A stretch of DNA of 20,283 nt from an uncultured Bacilli bacterium. Lineage in GTDB: Bacteria; Bacillota_I; Bacilli_A; RF39; UBA660. Numbering within the stretch: the first letter of the stretch is position 1; each line of letters opens with the position of its first letter. Below, one piece after another: positions 14,161 through 20,283 of the stretch. The notes below the pieces were generated by a model. It saw only the letters and a program-made list of their open reading frames with translations. It made no database searches and was not told where the DNA came from. The stretch covers positions 1-20,283 of the forward strand of contig CAJUMA010000020.1 of NCBI GenBank assembly GCA_910587065.1, in the 5' to 3' direction. Both the position numbers and the translations under genes were made by a program.

Positions 14161-14850
14161 ATGATGAAAAGGTTTAAAACGAAGACAGTAAAAGCAAAGC
14201 ATAAAGAATTAATAATATTATTAATTATCGCAATAATATTATTGTTTATCGATTATTACAATAAAAATATTACAAAAAAAATACTTGATATAGCAAGTAC
14301 AAAAATAGAAGAGGTAACTAATATTTATATAAAAAATAATATTGTTCCAGAAAATGTTGATATAGAAAAATTAATTAATATTAATAAAAATGATAAAGGA
14401 GAAATATTGTATGTAGACATTGATACAAATTATGCCAATCAAATTATGGTAAGTGTTATAAAAAAGATTCAAAATAATATTTTTGAACTTGAGATTAATG
14501 ATTCACTTTTAAAAAGAAACAAGAGAAATACTTATTTAAAAGTGCCACTCTTTCTTGCTGATGATGGTGCATTAATCAATAATTTAGGTCCCAAAATTCC
14601 TGTAAAATTAAACTTTTATGAACATGCATTTGGTAACATTGAAGTAGAACTTTTGGATTACGGTATAAATAACGCCATAATAAAAGTCTATTTAGAAGTA
14701 ATACTTGAACAAAAAATATATATTCCTTATAAGGAAGAAAAATTAAACAAGAAATTTAGTTTATTAATAGGATCAAAAATAATAACGGGTACTGTTCCAA
14801 GTATTTATGGTGGTACAATACACAAATCATCAAGCGACTTAAATACATAA
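14161..14850 (+). CDS. yunB: Sporulation protein YunB
   Basis: A 229-aa membrane-anchored protein: N-terminal helix at about 15-32 (ELIILLIIAIILLFIDYY), then an external domain. It follows the YunB pattern closely: NKNDKGEILYVDIDTNYANQIMVSVIKKIQ, the VPLFLADDG...LGPKIPVKL segment, the YGINNAIIKVYLEVILEQKIYIPY strand pair, and a C-terminal ITGTVPSIYGG where Bacillus has VGEVPETYY. YunB is needed for efficient sporulation in B. subtilis and is expressed in the mother cell; its molecular role is not known to me. No Shine-Dalgarno precedes the ATG, which is unusual here. The start is supported by the membrane helix. yutD follows one gene later, as in the Bacillus neighbourhood. Confidence 0.85.
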   Translation: MMKRFKTKTVKAKHKELIILLIIAIILLFIDYYNKNITKKILDIASTKIEEVTNIYIKNNIVPENVDIEKLININKNDKGEILYVDIDTNYANQIMVSVIKKIQNNIFELEINDSLLKRNKRNTYLKVPLFLADDGALINNLGPKIPVKLNFYEHAFGNIEVELLDYGINNAIIKVYLEVILEQKIYIPYKEEKLNKKFSLLIGSKIITGTVPSIYGGTIHKSSSDLNT

Positions 14851-14887
14851 GGCTTTCTTTTTGCTATAAAATATGTTATTATGTATT
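14842..14887. repeat. Inverted repeat flanking the promoter of the 14905 gene
   Basis: AATACATAA (14842-14850) and TTATGTATT (14879-14887) are perfect inverted copies. Between them is TGCTATAAA (14862-14870), an extended -10-like box after a T-rich run. Could be a regulator site or chance. Confidence 0.3.
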
Positions 14888-14904
14888 ATAGTAGGGTGAT
14901 AGTA

Positions 14905-15723
14905 ATGATAACCAAATATGTAGATAAAATATTTATAAATCCAGCTATCGAGAATGGTATTCAATCGTACATGCTATATAAGGAAGATAAAACTTATCCA
15001 GCTATTTATACATTCGAAATGAATGTAATTAAGGCATTGACTATTATTTATGGTGAAAAAAGTATTTTATTACCCTATAAGATTGATAATGAGAAGGCTT
15101 TTGAATGCAATTTACTCATGTATGACTTAAAAGAAAATGCTATGAAAAGTTTTATAAATTATATGAATGAATATTATGAATTTATGAAAAATTACAAGTC
15201 AGAAAAAAAAGCTACAGGATTAACGACTGAAATAGAGAAAATTCTTATGGAAATGATTATTAAAAGAAGCAAAAGAAAAGAATTTACACAAGGCGAATTA
15301 AAAGAGTTTGATCAAGTGTTTAATCCAATAGAAGGAAACTTAAAAAAGATTAAGTCACTAGTTTCAGTGAATAATGGTCTAATTGTTAGAGCATGGGAAA
15401 CAAATAAGATCGAATTAAGAAATACTCAACTCCGAATGATAGCTATAAATCCCAACTTGTTAGATAGTAATTTATATACTAAATATGGTTATAACATAAA
15501 AACAATCGCTTCTCTTAGTGAAGAAGAAATAGAAAAAGTTAATCATATAATTACCATCGAAGAGAATAGAATAAACTTAGAACAAAAAAAAGTTCAAGCC
15601 TTTAAAAGGGGGAAAATTGTTTTAACAACGGGCAATGGATTTGTTGATAAATTATTGCTTTTAAGCATTATCGCAACAGAATTGATGATCGGAATGGTAA
15701 TAATGTCAGTTATAGGGGGATAA
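14905..15723 (+). CDS. Uncharacterised 272-aa protein with C-terminal membrane helix
   Basis: Start at 14905, after AGGGTGAT; an in-frame ATG at 14881 precedes that site and is rejected. The body is alpha/beta then helical: ITKYVDKIFINPAIENGIQSYMLYKED, VIKALTIIYGEKSILLPYKID, and a long charged helical middle (residues about 75-150). Residues 165-190 (VSVNNGLIVRAWETNKIELRN) may be strands. The last 25 residues (KLLLLSIIATELMIGMVIMSVIGG) form one membrane helix, so it is tail-anchored with the body in the cytoplasm, like the 313-aa protein upstream. It lies between yunB and yutD, with its stop one base before the yutD start. I do not recognise the family. Confidence 0.75.
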   Translation: MITKYVDKIFINPAIENGIQSYMLYKEDKTYPAIYTFEMNVIKALTIIYGEKSILLPYKIDNEKAFECNLLMYDLKENAMKSFINYMNEYYEFMKNYKSEKKATGLTTEIEKILMEMIIKRSKRKEFTQGELKEFDQVFNPIEGNLKKIKSLVSVNNGLIVRAWETNKIELRNTQLRMIAINPNLLDSNLYTKYGYNIKTIASLSEEEIEKVNHIITIEENRINLEQKKVQAFKRGKIVLTTGNGFVDKLLLLSIIATELMIGMVIMSVIGG

Positions 15724-15724
15724 C

Positions 15725-15997
15725 ATGAAAATAAAATTAAATAATTTAGAATATGAGGTAGTAAAAAATTACCGTGATGGGTTTGATAAAGAAAGTGTGG
15801 AAGAAAAAACTACAGAATATTTTAGCGAATATGATTATATATTTGGTGACTGGGCTTACGGAAAGTTAAGGTTAAAAGGCTTTTATAAGAAAGACAACAA
15901 AAAAGTTACTAAAATAAATAATGTTGAAAACTTAGAAAAGTACATCAAAGAAAATTGTGCTTATGATTGTAAATATTTTTTATTAGAAAAGAAATAA
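15725..15997 (+). CDS. yutD: YutD family protein (DUF1027)
   Basis: A 90-aa soluble protein. FDKESVEEKTTEYFSEYDYIFGDWAYGKLRLKGFY is the YutD signature (seen as EYDYIFGDWAYGKLRLKGFY), followed by DNKKVTKINNVENLEKYIKENCAYDCKYFLLEK, matching the C-terminal E-x-C-x-x-x-C-x-Y-F-x-L of the family. Residues Cys79 and Cys83 are the conserved pair, which may bind metal or form a disulfide. Family proteins are about 90-110 aa, widespread in Bacilli including non-spore-formers, and of unknown function. Shine-Dalgarno GGGGGA overlaps the end of the upstream gene. Confidence 0.9.
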   Translation: MKIKLNNLEYEVVKNYRDGFDKESVEEKTTEYFSEYDYIFGDWAYGKLRLKGFYKKDNKKVTKINNVENLEKYIKENCAYDCKYFLLEKK

Positions 15998-16020
15998 AAT
16001 TAGGTTGGTGAGGAACTAGT

Positions 16021-16842
16021 ATGAATGATAATATACAAATTTTAAATAAGAATGGAGATATGATGTCTGTTGAGGCAATCGCTCATATACAAATTGTAGG
16101 TGAAAACAAAAAGTATCTTATTTACACATTAAATGAAAAAGTCGATAATGATTTAACTAAAATTTACATTGCTGAAACAATCGAAAAAGATGCAACAGGC
16201 GGTTCTGTAAATTCAATAAATGAAAATGACTGGGCAGCTTTAAGAGAAAAATTGGTAAGAATATCTCATAAAGAAGAAATTGCAGATGTATCATATTTAC
16301 AATTTGGTGATACTACTTTTAATGTTGGAGAAGCAAAGAAGTTAGCTGTTACTTCGGTTGCAAAACAAGCGTTTAAAGATGCTCAAGCAACTCATACAAT
16401 TTCAACAAATCAAACAGAAACGCCAGTTATTTCGGAAACATCATCATTTTTTGAAATGCCAACAGAAACGGTGCAAGAAAACGGACAACCAAATCAAAAT
16501 ATTTTTGCAAATCCTCCACAGCCAGTACAAGTATCACAATCAGAAGATTTACCTCAACCAGAACAATTAGTTGAACCAGTCGAGGAGCCAAATGTGCCAT
16601 TAAACAATCCAACACAAGTTGAATCTGCTTCTTTACCAGTTCAAACTATTCCAAGTGCGGTATATTCTGAAACTTTAGAGCAGCAAGAAAAAGTGCCAAC
16701 TACAGCGGAAACTAACGAAGCTGAACCAGTAGCCTCAATCAATGTAGAAGGAAATATTCAAAAAGAAATAATATCAGATGAAGACGCATTAAAGGCAATA
16801 GGTATTATTCAAGATTATATAGCACAAGAAGAACAACAATAG
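16021..16842 (+). CDS. DUF1292 protein with a long Pro/Gln/Glu-rich tail
   Basis: A 273-aa protein. The first ~82 residues are DUF1292-like: IQILNKNGDMMSVEAIAHIQIVGENKKYLIYTLNE, then TKIYIAETIEKD and NENDWAALREKLVRIS, in the expected order. Most DUF1292 proteins, such as Bacillus YrzB, stop there at about 80-110 aa. Here a linker (85-120, VGEAKKLAVTSVAKQAFKDAQ) leads to about 130 residues of low-complexity P/Q/E/T/S-rich sequence, then a short C-terminal helix (DEDALKAIGIIQDYIAQEEQQ). No signal peptide or membrane helix is seen. Shine-Dalgarno GGTGAGGA. It is 9 nt before another disordered protein gene. Function unknown. Confidence 0.8.
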   Translation: MNDNIQILNKNGDMMSVEAIAHIQIVGENKKYLIYTLNEKVDNDLTKIYIAETIEKDATGGSVNSINENDWAALREKLVRISHKEEIADVSYLQFGDTTFNVGEAKKLAVTSVAKQAFKDAQATHTISTNQTETPVISETSSFFEMPTETVQENGQPNQNIFANPPQPVQVSQSEDLPQPEQLVEPVEEPNVPLNNPTQVESASLPVQTIPSAVYSETLEQQEKVPTTAETNEAEPVASINVEGNIQKEIISDEDALKAIGIIQDYIAQEEQQ

Positions 16843-16851
16843 GAGGTTTTT

Positions 16852-17853
16852 ATGAATTTAAAAGAACATATTAATATCGTAGAAGCAAGACAAGTATTAG
16901 ACCAATTAAAATTATACGCAGAGGGAAAAATTGCAAGTAGAGATAACAGTATTGAAGTGGCACATCTTTCAGAAATGAATCTTGCTAGTCAGCCAGTAAT
17001 AGAAAGTGATCATTTAGGAGAAGAAAGTGTTTTACAACCGATAATAAATGATGAAACTATGGTTAAGAGTGCTGGCGCAGATACCCAAGGAGAAAATATG
17101 ATGTTATCTTCCGCTTCAGAATCTCCAGCTATATCTTCGGGAACGCAGCTAGTTAGCTCTGATTCAACAGCAAAAATAGAAGAAAATTCAACTACAGAAA
17201 TACAAGAAAACAACGTGCAAGGGGCAAAAGATTACCAACCAAGTAGTATGGCGACTGAAATGCCAGCTACATCTCTATCTAATCAAGGAGTCTTAACATC
17301 ACAAATTGGAGATGATTCAGTCAATCTGTCTCAAGAAACTGAAACTTTAAATCAAGGAATAGAAGCTTTAAAAACTAAGGAGTATGATGCTAGTACGCCA
17401 AGTATAGAAAATACTTTGATTAATCAATCACCTGTTTCAGGAAGTTTTACAAGTACTGTTCAAAATTCCATTGAACAAAATACAAAACAGATTCCAGAAC
17501 AGGGAGGAACACTTGATTATAATCAGCCAGCGACGATTAGTGGAGTAGCAGAAACTTCATTAATTGAAGGATCTGCGAGTAAAGTTCAGAGTGAAAAAGC
17601 ATCTACCGAATTTAATACTGATGGACAAATAGCCGAAATGGTTACAATTCCAGAAATTTCAATACCAGAAACTGGAATACCATCAAATACAGAATCTTAT
17701 CAAGCTACTTCAAGCGGAAGCCAAGCGTATATAGCTGATGTAACTCCATCCGAGAGTGATGTAAATGTAACTATGCCAACTGGGCTAACTCCTGATGTAG
17801 CAAACGATCAAACATTAGTTGTAGGACCAGAATCTTTTACACAATCAAGATAA
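16852..17853 (+). CDS. 333-aa Ser/Thr/Glu/Gln-rich disordered protein
   Basis: Starts with strong Shine-Dalgarno AGGAGGT. Only the first ~32 residues look folded (HINIVEARQVLDQLKLYAEGKI, a helix). The other 300 residues are low complexity, rich in Ser, Thr, Glu, Gln, Asn and Pro, with irregular near-repeats such as TEMPATSLSNQ, PEISIPETGIPSNTES and MPTGLTPDV. No signal peptide, membrane helix, LPxTG anchor or cysteine is visible. The plus-strand frame has a ribosome binding site and no stop in 1 kb, so it is a real gene despite its composition. It appears coupled to the DUF1292 gene 9 nt upstream, whose tail is also disordered. No family recognised. Confidence 0.75.
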   Translation: MNLKEHINIVEARQVLDQLKLYAEGKIASRDNSIEVAHLSEMNLASQPVIESDHLGEESVLQPIINDETMVKSAGADTQGENMMLSSASESPAISSGTQLVSSDSTAKIEENSTTEIQENNVQGAKDYQPSSMATEMPATSLSNQGVLTSQIGDDSVNLSQETETLNQGIEALKTKEYDASTPSIENTLINQSPVSGSFTSTVQNSIEQNTKQIPEQGGTLDYNQPATISGVAETSLIEGSASKVQSEKASTEFNTDGQIAEMVTIPEISIPETGIPSNTESYQATSSGSQAYIADVTPSESDVNVTMPTGLTPDVANDQTLVVGPESFTQSR

Positions 17854-17858
17854 TTTAG

Positions 17859-17887
17859 AGTATGGGTAATAAAACTCATACTTTTTT
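17859..17887 (+). terminator. Hairpin terminator before the yutH-like gene
   Basis: AGTATG (17859-17864) and CATACT (17877-17882) pair around a 12-nt loop, followed by six T. The T-tract abuts CATA at 17888, as at yunB. Confidence 0.65.
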
Positions 17888-17895
17888 CATAACTA
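17888..17895 (+). promoter_or_regulatory. CATAACTA box, possible sporulation-type -10
   Basis: CATA directly follows the T6 of the terminator and ends 5 nt before the ATG at 17901, the same layout as yunB. It is a weaker match to sigma-E (CATACA-T). GTAATAAA (17866-17873) lies 14 nt upstream as a possible -35. Low confidence. Confidence 0.25.
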
Positions 17896-17900
17896 TTACT

Positions 17901-18746
17901 ATGGATAATTTAATAGCATATTATTACAATTTAAGTGTTGATAAATTTAAAAATATTGACAACGGTTTATTAGTTGAATCTAATAACAATCTTTATATTG
18001 CAAAAGAAATTCAGAATATGGATAACTTTAATCAAATACTTCCAAATTTAACTAGCGATTATTATCCACCATTAATAACTAAAGAGGGGAACTATACTTT
18101 TAATTATAATGGCAAATCATATTTGCTTTTTCAGGCTATTAACCCCGCGGATAAAATTGAGAATCATCTACTTAACATTCCAGTTTTATCAAACATAACA
18201 ATTGATTATTCAAAAATATGGGAAAATAACATTGACTATTTCATTAGAAGAATTACAGAGTCAGAAGATAGAGAGGTAGACGAAATTAATTATATGAATT
18301 ATTACATTGGCATGTCTGAAAATGCTATAGCTATAAACGAAAGAGCAAAAAGAATTAATGGTGCTACCCGAATATGTATAAGTCATTTTCGTATAAAATA
18401 CCCAAATTACAGTTTAACTTATAAAGACCCTTCCGAACTTATGATTGATTATGTGTCGCGGGATATTGCTGAGTATACTAAATCAAAATTCTTTTATGAT
18501 GAAATGGATTTCAAAGAAGTAATTGCATTAATTAATAGATATCAACTTTCAGATAAAGAAATAATGTTTTTAATAGCGAGATTAATGTACCCAAATTATT
18601 ATTTTGATTTACTGTCAGATAAAAATATTGAAGAGCGAGAAATAATTATTAATAAAAGAAAATCATATGAAAAATTTTTATTAAATTTATTAAAGCAAAT
18701 AAAAACAACCAATTTGTTTATTGAGATACATTGGTTGAATATTTAA
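17901..18746 (+). CDS. yutH: YutH/CotS-type spore coat protein (kinase-like fold)
   Basis: A 281-aa protein from ATG at 17901; an in-frame ATG at 17862 lies in the terminator hairpin and is rejected. The C-terminal half follows the CotS/YutH pattern: INYMNYYIGMSENAIAINE, ICISHFRIKYP, DPSELMIDYVSRDIAEYTKSKFF, and LSDKEIMFLIARLMYPNYYFDLL. This family has the aminoglycoside-phosphotransferase kinase fold. SH in ISHFRI lies where kinases have H-G/R-D and the Asp is missing, so I expect a pseudokinase. The N-terminal lobe is shorter than in CotS. YutH is a spore-coat-associated protein in Bacillus. No Shine-Dalgarno is present. Its stop overlaps the convergent NifU-like gene by 4 nt. Confidence 0.75.
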   Translation: MDNLIAYYYNLSVDKFKNIDNGLLVESNNNLYIAKEIQNMDNFNQILPNLTSDYYPPLITKEGNYTFNYNGKSYLLFQAINPADKIENHLLNIPVLSNITIDYSKIWENNIDYFIRRITESEDREVDEINYMNYYIGMSENAIAINERAKRINGATRICISHFRIKYPNYSLTYKDPSELMIDYVSRDIAEYTKSKFFYDEMDFKEVIALINRYQLSDKEIMFLIARLMYPNYYFDLLSDKNIEEREIIINKRKSYEKFLLNLLKQIKTTNLFIEIHWLNI

Positions 18747-19042
18747 AGTTCTACGTTTATTACACCTTTACAACTAGGAACTACTTCCTTGATTGCTTCA
18801 TAAATGTTATCTTGAATAGTAAAATCCTGAAAAGCACAAGCTGCACAAGCTCCGTATAATTTTACATAAACGTATTTATCCTCATATTTGATGAACTCAA
18901 TATCGCCACCATCACTATTCAAATAAGGTCTAAGTTGATTTATTATTTCTAATATCTTTGTTTTATCATTTGTCTCATTGATTTTTTTAGTTTCTAAAGA
19001 TTTATTATCCTTTTTAGATAAATTAGTCTTTTTATTTTCCAT
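18743..19042 (-). CDS. NifU C-terminal-domain Fe-S scaffold protein (YutI-like)
   Basis: A 99-aa protein from ATG at 19042 with AGGTGAT before it; the frame opens at 19051 but that is not a usual start. After a Lys/Asn-rich tail of about 26 residues comes a NifU domain: ILEIINQLRPYLNSDGGDIEFI, then VKLYGACAACAFQDFTIQDNIYEAI. Cys66 and Cys69 are the conserved CxxC that holds a transient Fe-S cluster for transfer to target proteins such as ferredoxin. The usual GACGSCP is GACAACA here, with a Gln-Asp after it. The basic N-terminal extension is absent in Bacillus YutI. It overlaps the convergent yutH stop by 4 nt. Confidence 0.9.
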   Translation of the reverse strand: MENKKTNLSKKDNKSLETKKINETNDKTKILEIINQLRPYLNSDGGDIEFIKYEDKYVYVKLYGACAACAFQDFTIQDNIYEAIKEVVPSCKGVINVEL

Positions 19043-19059
19043 AAGAATCACCTAAAAAG

Positions 19060-19068
19060 ATTATAACA
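19060..19068 (-). promoter_or_regulatory. Extended -10 promoter (TGTTATAAT) of the NifU-like gene
   Basis: On the minus strand TG-T-TATAAT lies 17 nt upstream of the ATG at 19042. Confidence 0.6.
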
Positions 19069-19093
19069 TGTCTTCAATGAAAGTTTAAGTTTT

Positions 19094-19142
19094 TTAAGCA
19101 CTACTATGCCTTTTTATACAAAGCAATGTAGCAATTGCTTAA
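19094..19142. repeat. Two competing inverted repeats between divergent promoters
   Basis: TTAAGCA (19094-19100) pairs with TGCTTAA (19136-19142), and AAGCAAT (19121-19127) pairs with ATTGCTT (19134-19140). The two stems share the same 3' arm, so only one can form. They lie between the NifU-like and GSP13-like promoters; the role is unknown. Confidence 0.4.
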
Positions 19143-19181
19143 GAAAATTTTTAATAAAGAGTATACAAAAATCTGTTTTTT

Positions 19182-19190
19182 TGCTATAAT
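19182..19190 (+). promoter_or_regulatory. Extended -10 promoter (TGCTATAAT) of the S1-domain gene
   Basis: TG-C-TATAAT after a run of T, 18 nt before the ATG at 19209. Confidence 0.65.
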
Positions 19191-19208
19191 TATACGCGAG
19201 GTGCAATT

Positions 19209-19562
19209 ATGGAAGACTTAAAGGTCGGAAGTGTTGTCAAGGGAAAAGTTACTGGAGTAGAAACTTACGGTATCTTTGTAAAGCTAAATGATGATTATAG
19301 TGGCTTGGTTCATATATCAGAAATTTCAGATAAATTTGTAAAAGATGTTCACAAGTGTGCGAATATTGGGGAAATTATCTATGTTGAGATAAAAAATATA
19401 GATAAAAATAATAAAAGATGCATATTGTCTGTAAAAGAACTAAATTATAGAATTGATGAAAACAGAAAAGTTAAAGAATCAGTTCGTGGATTTAGCCCTT
19501 TAAAACAACACTTGCCAGTTTGGATTGAAGAAAAATATAAAGAAATTCATACAAACAAATAA
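19209..19562 (+). CDS. S1-domain RNA-binding protein, GSP13/YugI family
   Basis: A 117-aa protein with one S1 (OB-fold) domain at residues 2-78: LKVGSVVKGKVTGVETYGIFVKLNDDYSGLVHISEISDKFVKDV and the closing EIKNIDKNNKRCILSVKEL (shown in part as VTGVETYGIFVKL, GLVHISEIS, RCILSVKEL). A conserved tail follows (FSPLKQHLPVWIEEKY), which is the mark of Bacillus general stress protein 13/YugI and streptococcal CvfD rather than of ribosomal S1. Members bind RNA and are associated with ribosomes or post-transcriptional control. Length is normal (about 120-130). Shine-Dalgarno GAGGTG. The tRNA cluster follows, with its own promoter. Confidence 0.9.
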   Translation: MEDLKVGSVVKGKVTGVETYGIFVKLNDDYSGLVHISEISDKFVKDVHKCANIGEIIYVEIKNIDKNNKRCILSVKELNYRIDENRKVKESVRGFSPLKQHLPVWIEEKYKEIHTNK

Positions 19563-19597
19563 AAACTCCTTTGCTATGGAAAAAAAGCAAAAAATAA

Positions 19598-19627
19598 TTG
19601 ACATTGCAAAATATGCTGTGTTATAAT
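19598..19627 (+). promoter_or_regulatory. Strong consensus promoter of the tRNA cluster
   Basis: TTGACA (19598-19603), an 18-bp spacer, and TATAAT (19622-19627), with TG at 19619-19620 giving an extended -10 as well. Both hexamers are perfect consensus, fitting a stable RNA operon. Start is expected near 19634, about 18 nt before tRNA-Ser. Confidence 0.85.
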
Positions 19628-19651
19628 CAATTTGTTCATGTAAAGGAACAC

Positions 19652-19742
19652 GGAGAAATACCCAAGTCCGGTTGAAGGGACTGGTCTTGAAAACCAGGAG
19701 GTCGGCAACGGCGCGGGGGTTCGAATCCCTCTTTCTCCGCCA
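19652..19742 (+). tRNA. tRNA-Ser (anticodon UGA)
   Basis: Class II tRNA of 91 nt with a long variable arm. Acceptor GGAGAAA pairs with TTTCTCC, discriminator G, CCA encoded. The anticodon stem CTGGT/ACCAG encloses CTTGAAA, so the anticodon is TGA. The T arm GGGGG-TTCGAAT-CCCTC has one G-U pair. Confidence 0.96.
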
Positions 19743-19761
19743 TTTAGTTTTTTTTATACAT

Positions 19762-19838
<77 letters not shown>

Positions 19839-19840
19839 TT

Positions 19841-19917
19841 GGTCCGTTAGTCTAGAGGCCTATGACGTCTGCCTGTCACGCAGAAGATCACGGGTTCGAA
19901 TCCCGTACGGACCGCCA
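19841..19917 (+). tRNA. tRNA-Asp (anticodon GUC)
   Basis: 77 nt. Acceptor GGTCCGT/ACGGACC, discriminator G, encoded CCA. Anticodon arm TCTGC-CTGTCAC-GCAGA gives GTC. T stem ACGGG/CCCGT is perfect. It lies 2 nt after tRNA-fMet. Confidence 0.96.
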
Positions 19918-19924
19918 TTTTTTT

Positions 19925-19996
<72 letters not shown>

Positions 19997-20000
<4 letters not shown>

Positions 20001-20031
20001 TTTATTTGCTACATAAATTGGTTGTTTTTTT
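19997..20031 (+). terminator. Terminator formed with the 3' CCA of tRNA-Phe
   Basis: ACCATTTAT (19997-20005) pairs with ATAAATTGGT (20013-20022), with one bulged T, around a 7-nt loop, then a T-tract from 20025. The hairpin uses the tRNA's own ACCA end, so termination and 3' maturation overlap. Confidence 0.6.
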
Positions 20032-20041
20032 ATTAAAACTA

Positions 20042-20070
20042 TTGATTTAATTGTAAAAGTAATGTATATT
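20042..20070 (+). promoter_or_regulatory. Promoter for tRNA-Leu
   Basis: TTGATT (20042-20047), a 17-bp spacer and TATATT (20065-20070), following the terminator after tRNA-Phe and about 39 nt before tRNA-Leu. The flanking GTAATGT (20059-20065) and ACATTAC (20094-20100) are inverted copies of unknown meaning. Confidence 0.5.
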
Positions 20071-20108
20071 AAAGTAGTCTTACAAAAAGGAAGACATTAC
20101 TGGTGCTT

Positions 20109-20197
20109 GCCCGAGTGGCGGAATAGGTAGACGCACAGGACTTAAAATCCTGCGGGTGTTAAAGCCCGTGCCGGTTCAAGTCCGGCCTCGGGCACCA
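20109..20197 (+). tRNA. tRNA-Leu (anticodon UAA)
   Basis: Class II tRNA of 89 nt. Acceptor GCCCGAG/CTCGGGC, discriminator A, encoded CCA. Anticodon arm CAGGA-CTTAAAA-TCCTG gives TAA. T stem GCCGG/CCGGC is perfect. Confidence 0.96.
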
Positions 20198-20228
20198 TTT
20201 TAATTATTTTTTCAAAACATTGTGTTTT

Positions 20229-20283
20229 GGGCGATTAGCTCAGTTGGTTAGAGCACCTGCCTTACAAGCAGGGGGTCATAGGT
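20229..20283 (+). tRNA. tRNA-Val (anticodon UAC), 5' part, cut by window end
   Basis: Starts GGGCGATTAGCTCAG; the anticodon arm CCTGC-CTTACAA-GCAGG gives TAC. The variable loop is reached at the window edge; T arm and acceptor 3' strand are missing. Confidence 0.9.

Noticed and set aside
18706..18737. CAACCAAT/ATTGGTTG inverted repeat at the end of the yutH-like gene as a terminator
   Set aside because: The stem is real (8 bp) but the loop is 16 nt and no T-tract follows; it lies wholly in coding sequence, so termination is doubtful.
20213..20229. CAAAAC/GTTTTG stem between tRNA-Leu and tRNA-Val as a terminator
   Set aside because: It is followed by the G-rich start of tRNA-Val and not by T, so it is not an intrinsic terminator; it may be chance.

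Overview
The window is about 20 kb of very AT-rich, gene-dense bacterial DNA. It looks like a Bacillota/Bacilli genome from the gut-type lineages near Erysipelotrichales, RF39 or RFN20 (inference). The evidence is low GC, short intergenic gaps, Shine-Dalgarno sites of the AGGTGAT/GGAGG type, hairpin terminators, and Bacillus-type housekeeping and spore-associated families. Several genes end in TGA (for example at 765-767, 5774-5776 and 12214-12216) and tryptophan is TGG, so the standard bacterial code applies rather than the Mycoplasma code.

Layout. 1-767: the end of an upstream gene and an FtsX/MacB-like permease. 930-3991: a tight four-gene operon of mostly unknown cytosolic proteins ending in a minimal FtsK/SpoIIIE-like P-loop ATPase; the first protein carries what looks like a catalytically dead transglutaminase-like domain. 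4184-6191: a two-gene unit of unknown helical proteins. 6194-7396 (minus): a GH25 lysozyme-like lipoprotein, convergent with the previous unit through a perfect 40-bp palindrome. 7470-9942: a CpXC zinc-binding protein overlapping an ABC-F ATPase. 9951-10383 (minus): a pair of small spore-coat CotF-type proteins. 10752-11633: a CDF metal exporter whose four metal-site residues are the N-D-D-D set of Mn2+ exporters, with a palindrome at its promoter. 11710-13086: a membrane-anchored thioredoxin-like protein, tRNA methyltransferase TrmL, and a ferredoxin (minus).

13192-19042 is the most informative block. It holds yunB, yutD, a yutH/CotS-type protein and a YutI-type NifU-domain gene, in the same relative order I remember for the B. 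subtilis yun/yut region. Interleaved are lineage-specific genes: two C-tail-anchored proteins, a DUF1292 protein with a long Pro/Gln/Glu-rich tail, and a 333-aa Ser/Thr-rich disordered protein. With the CotF pair, four genes here belong to endospore-associated families, suggesting a spore former or a recent descendant of one.

19209-19562 encodes a GSP13/YugI-type S1-domain protein. A strong consensus promoter at 19598-19627 then drives a tRNA cluster: Ser(UGA), initiator Met(CAU), Asp(GUC), Phe(GAA), Leu(UAA) and a Val(UAC) cut by the window edge.

Most transcription units start from an extended -10 promoter (TGnTATAAT) placed 20-40 nt before the start codon and often directly abutting the T-tract of the previous terminator. 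No IS element, prophage, integrase, CRISPR array or rRNA was found.
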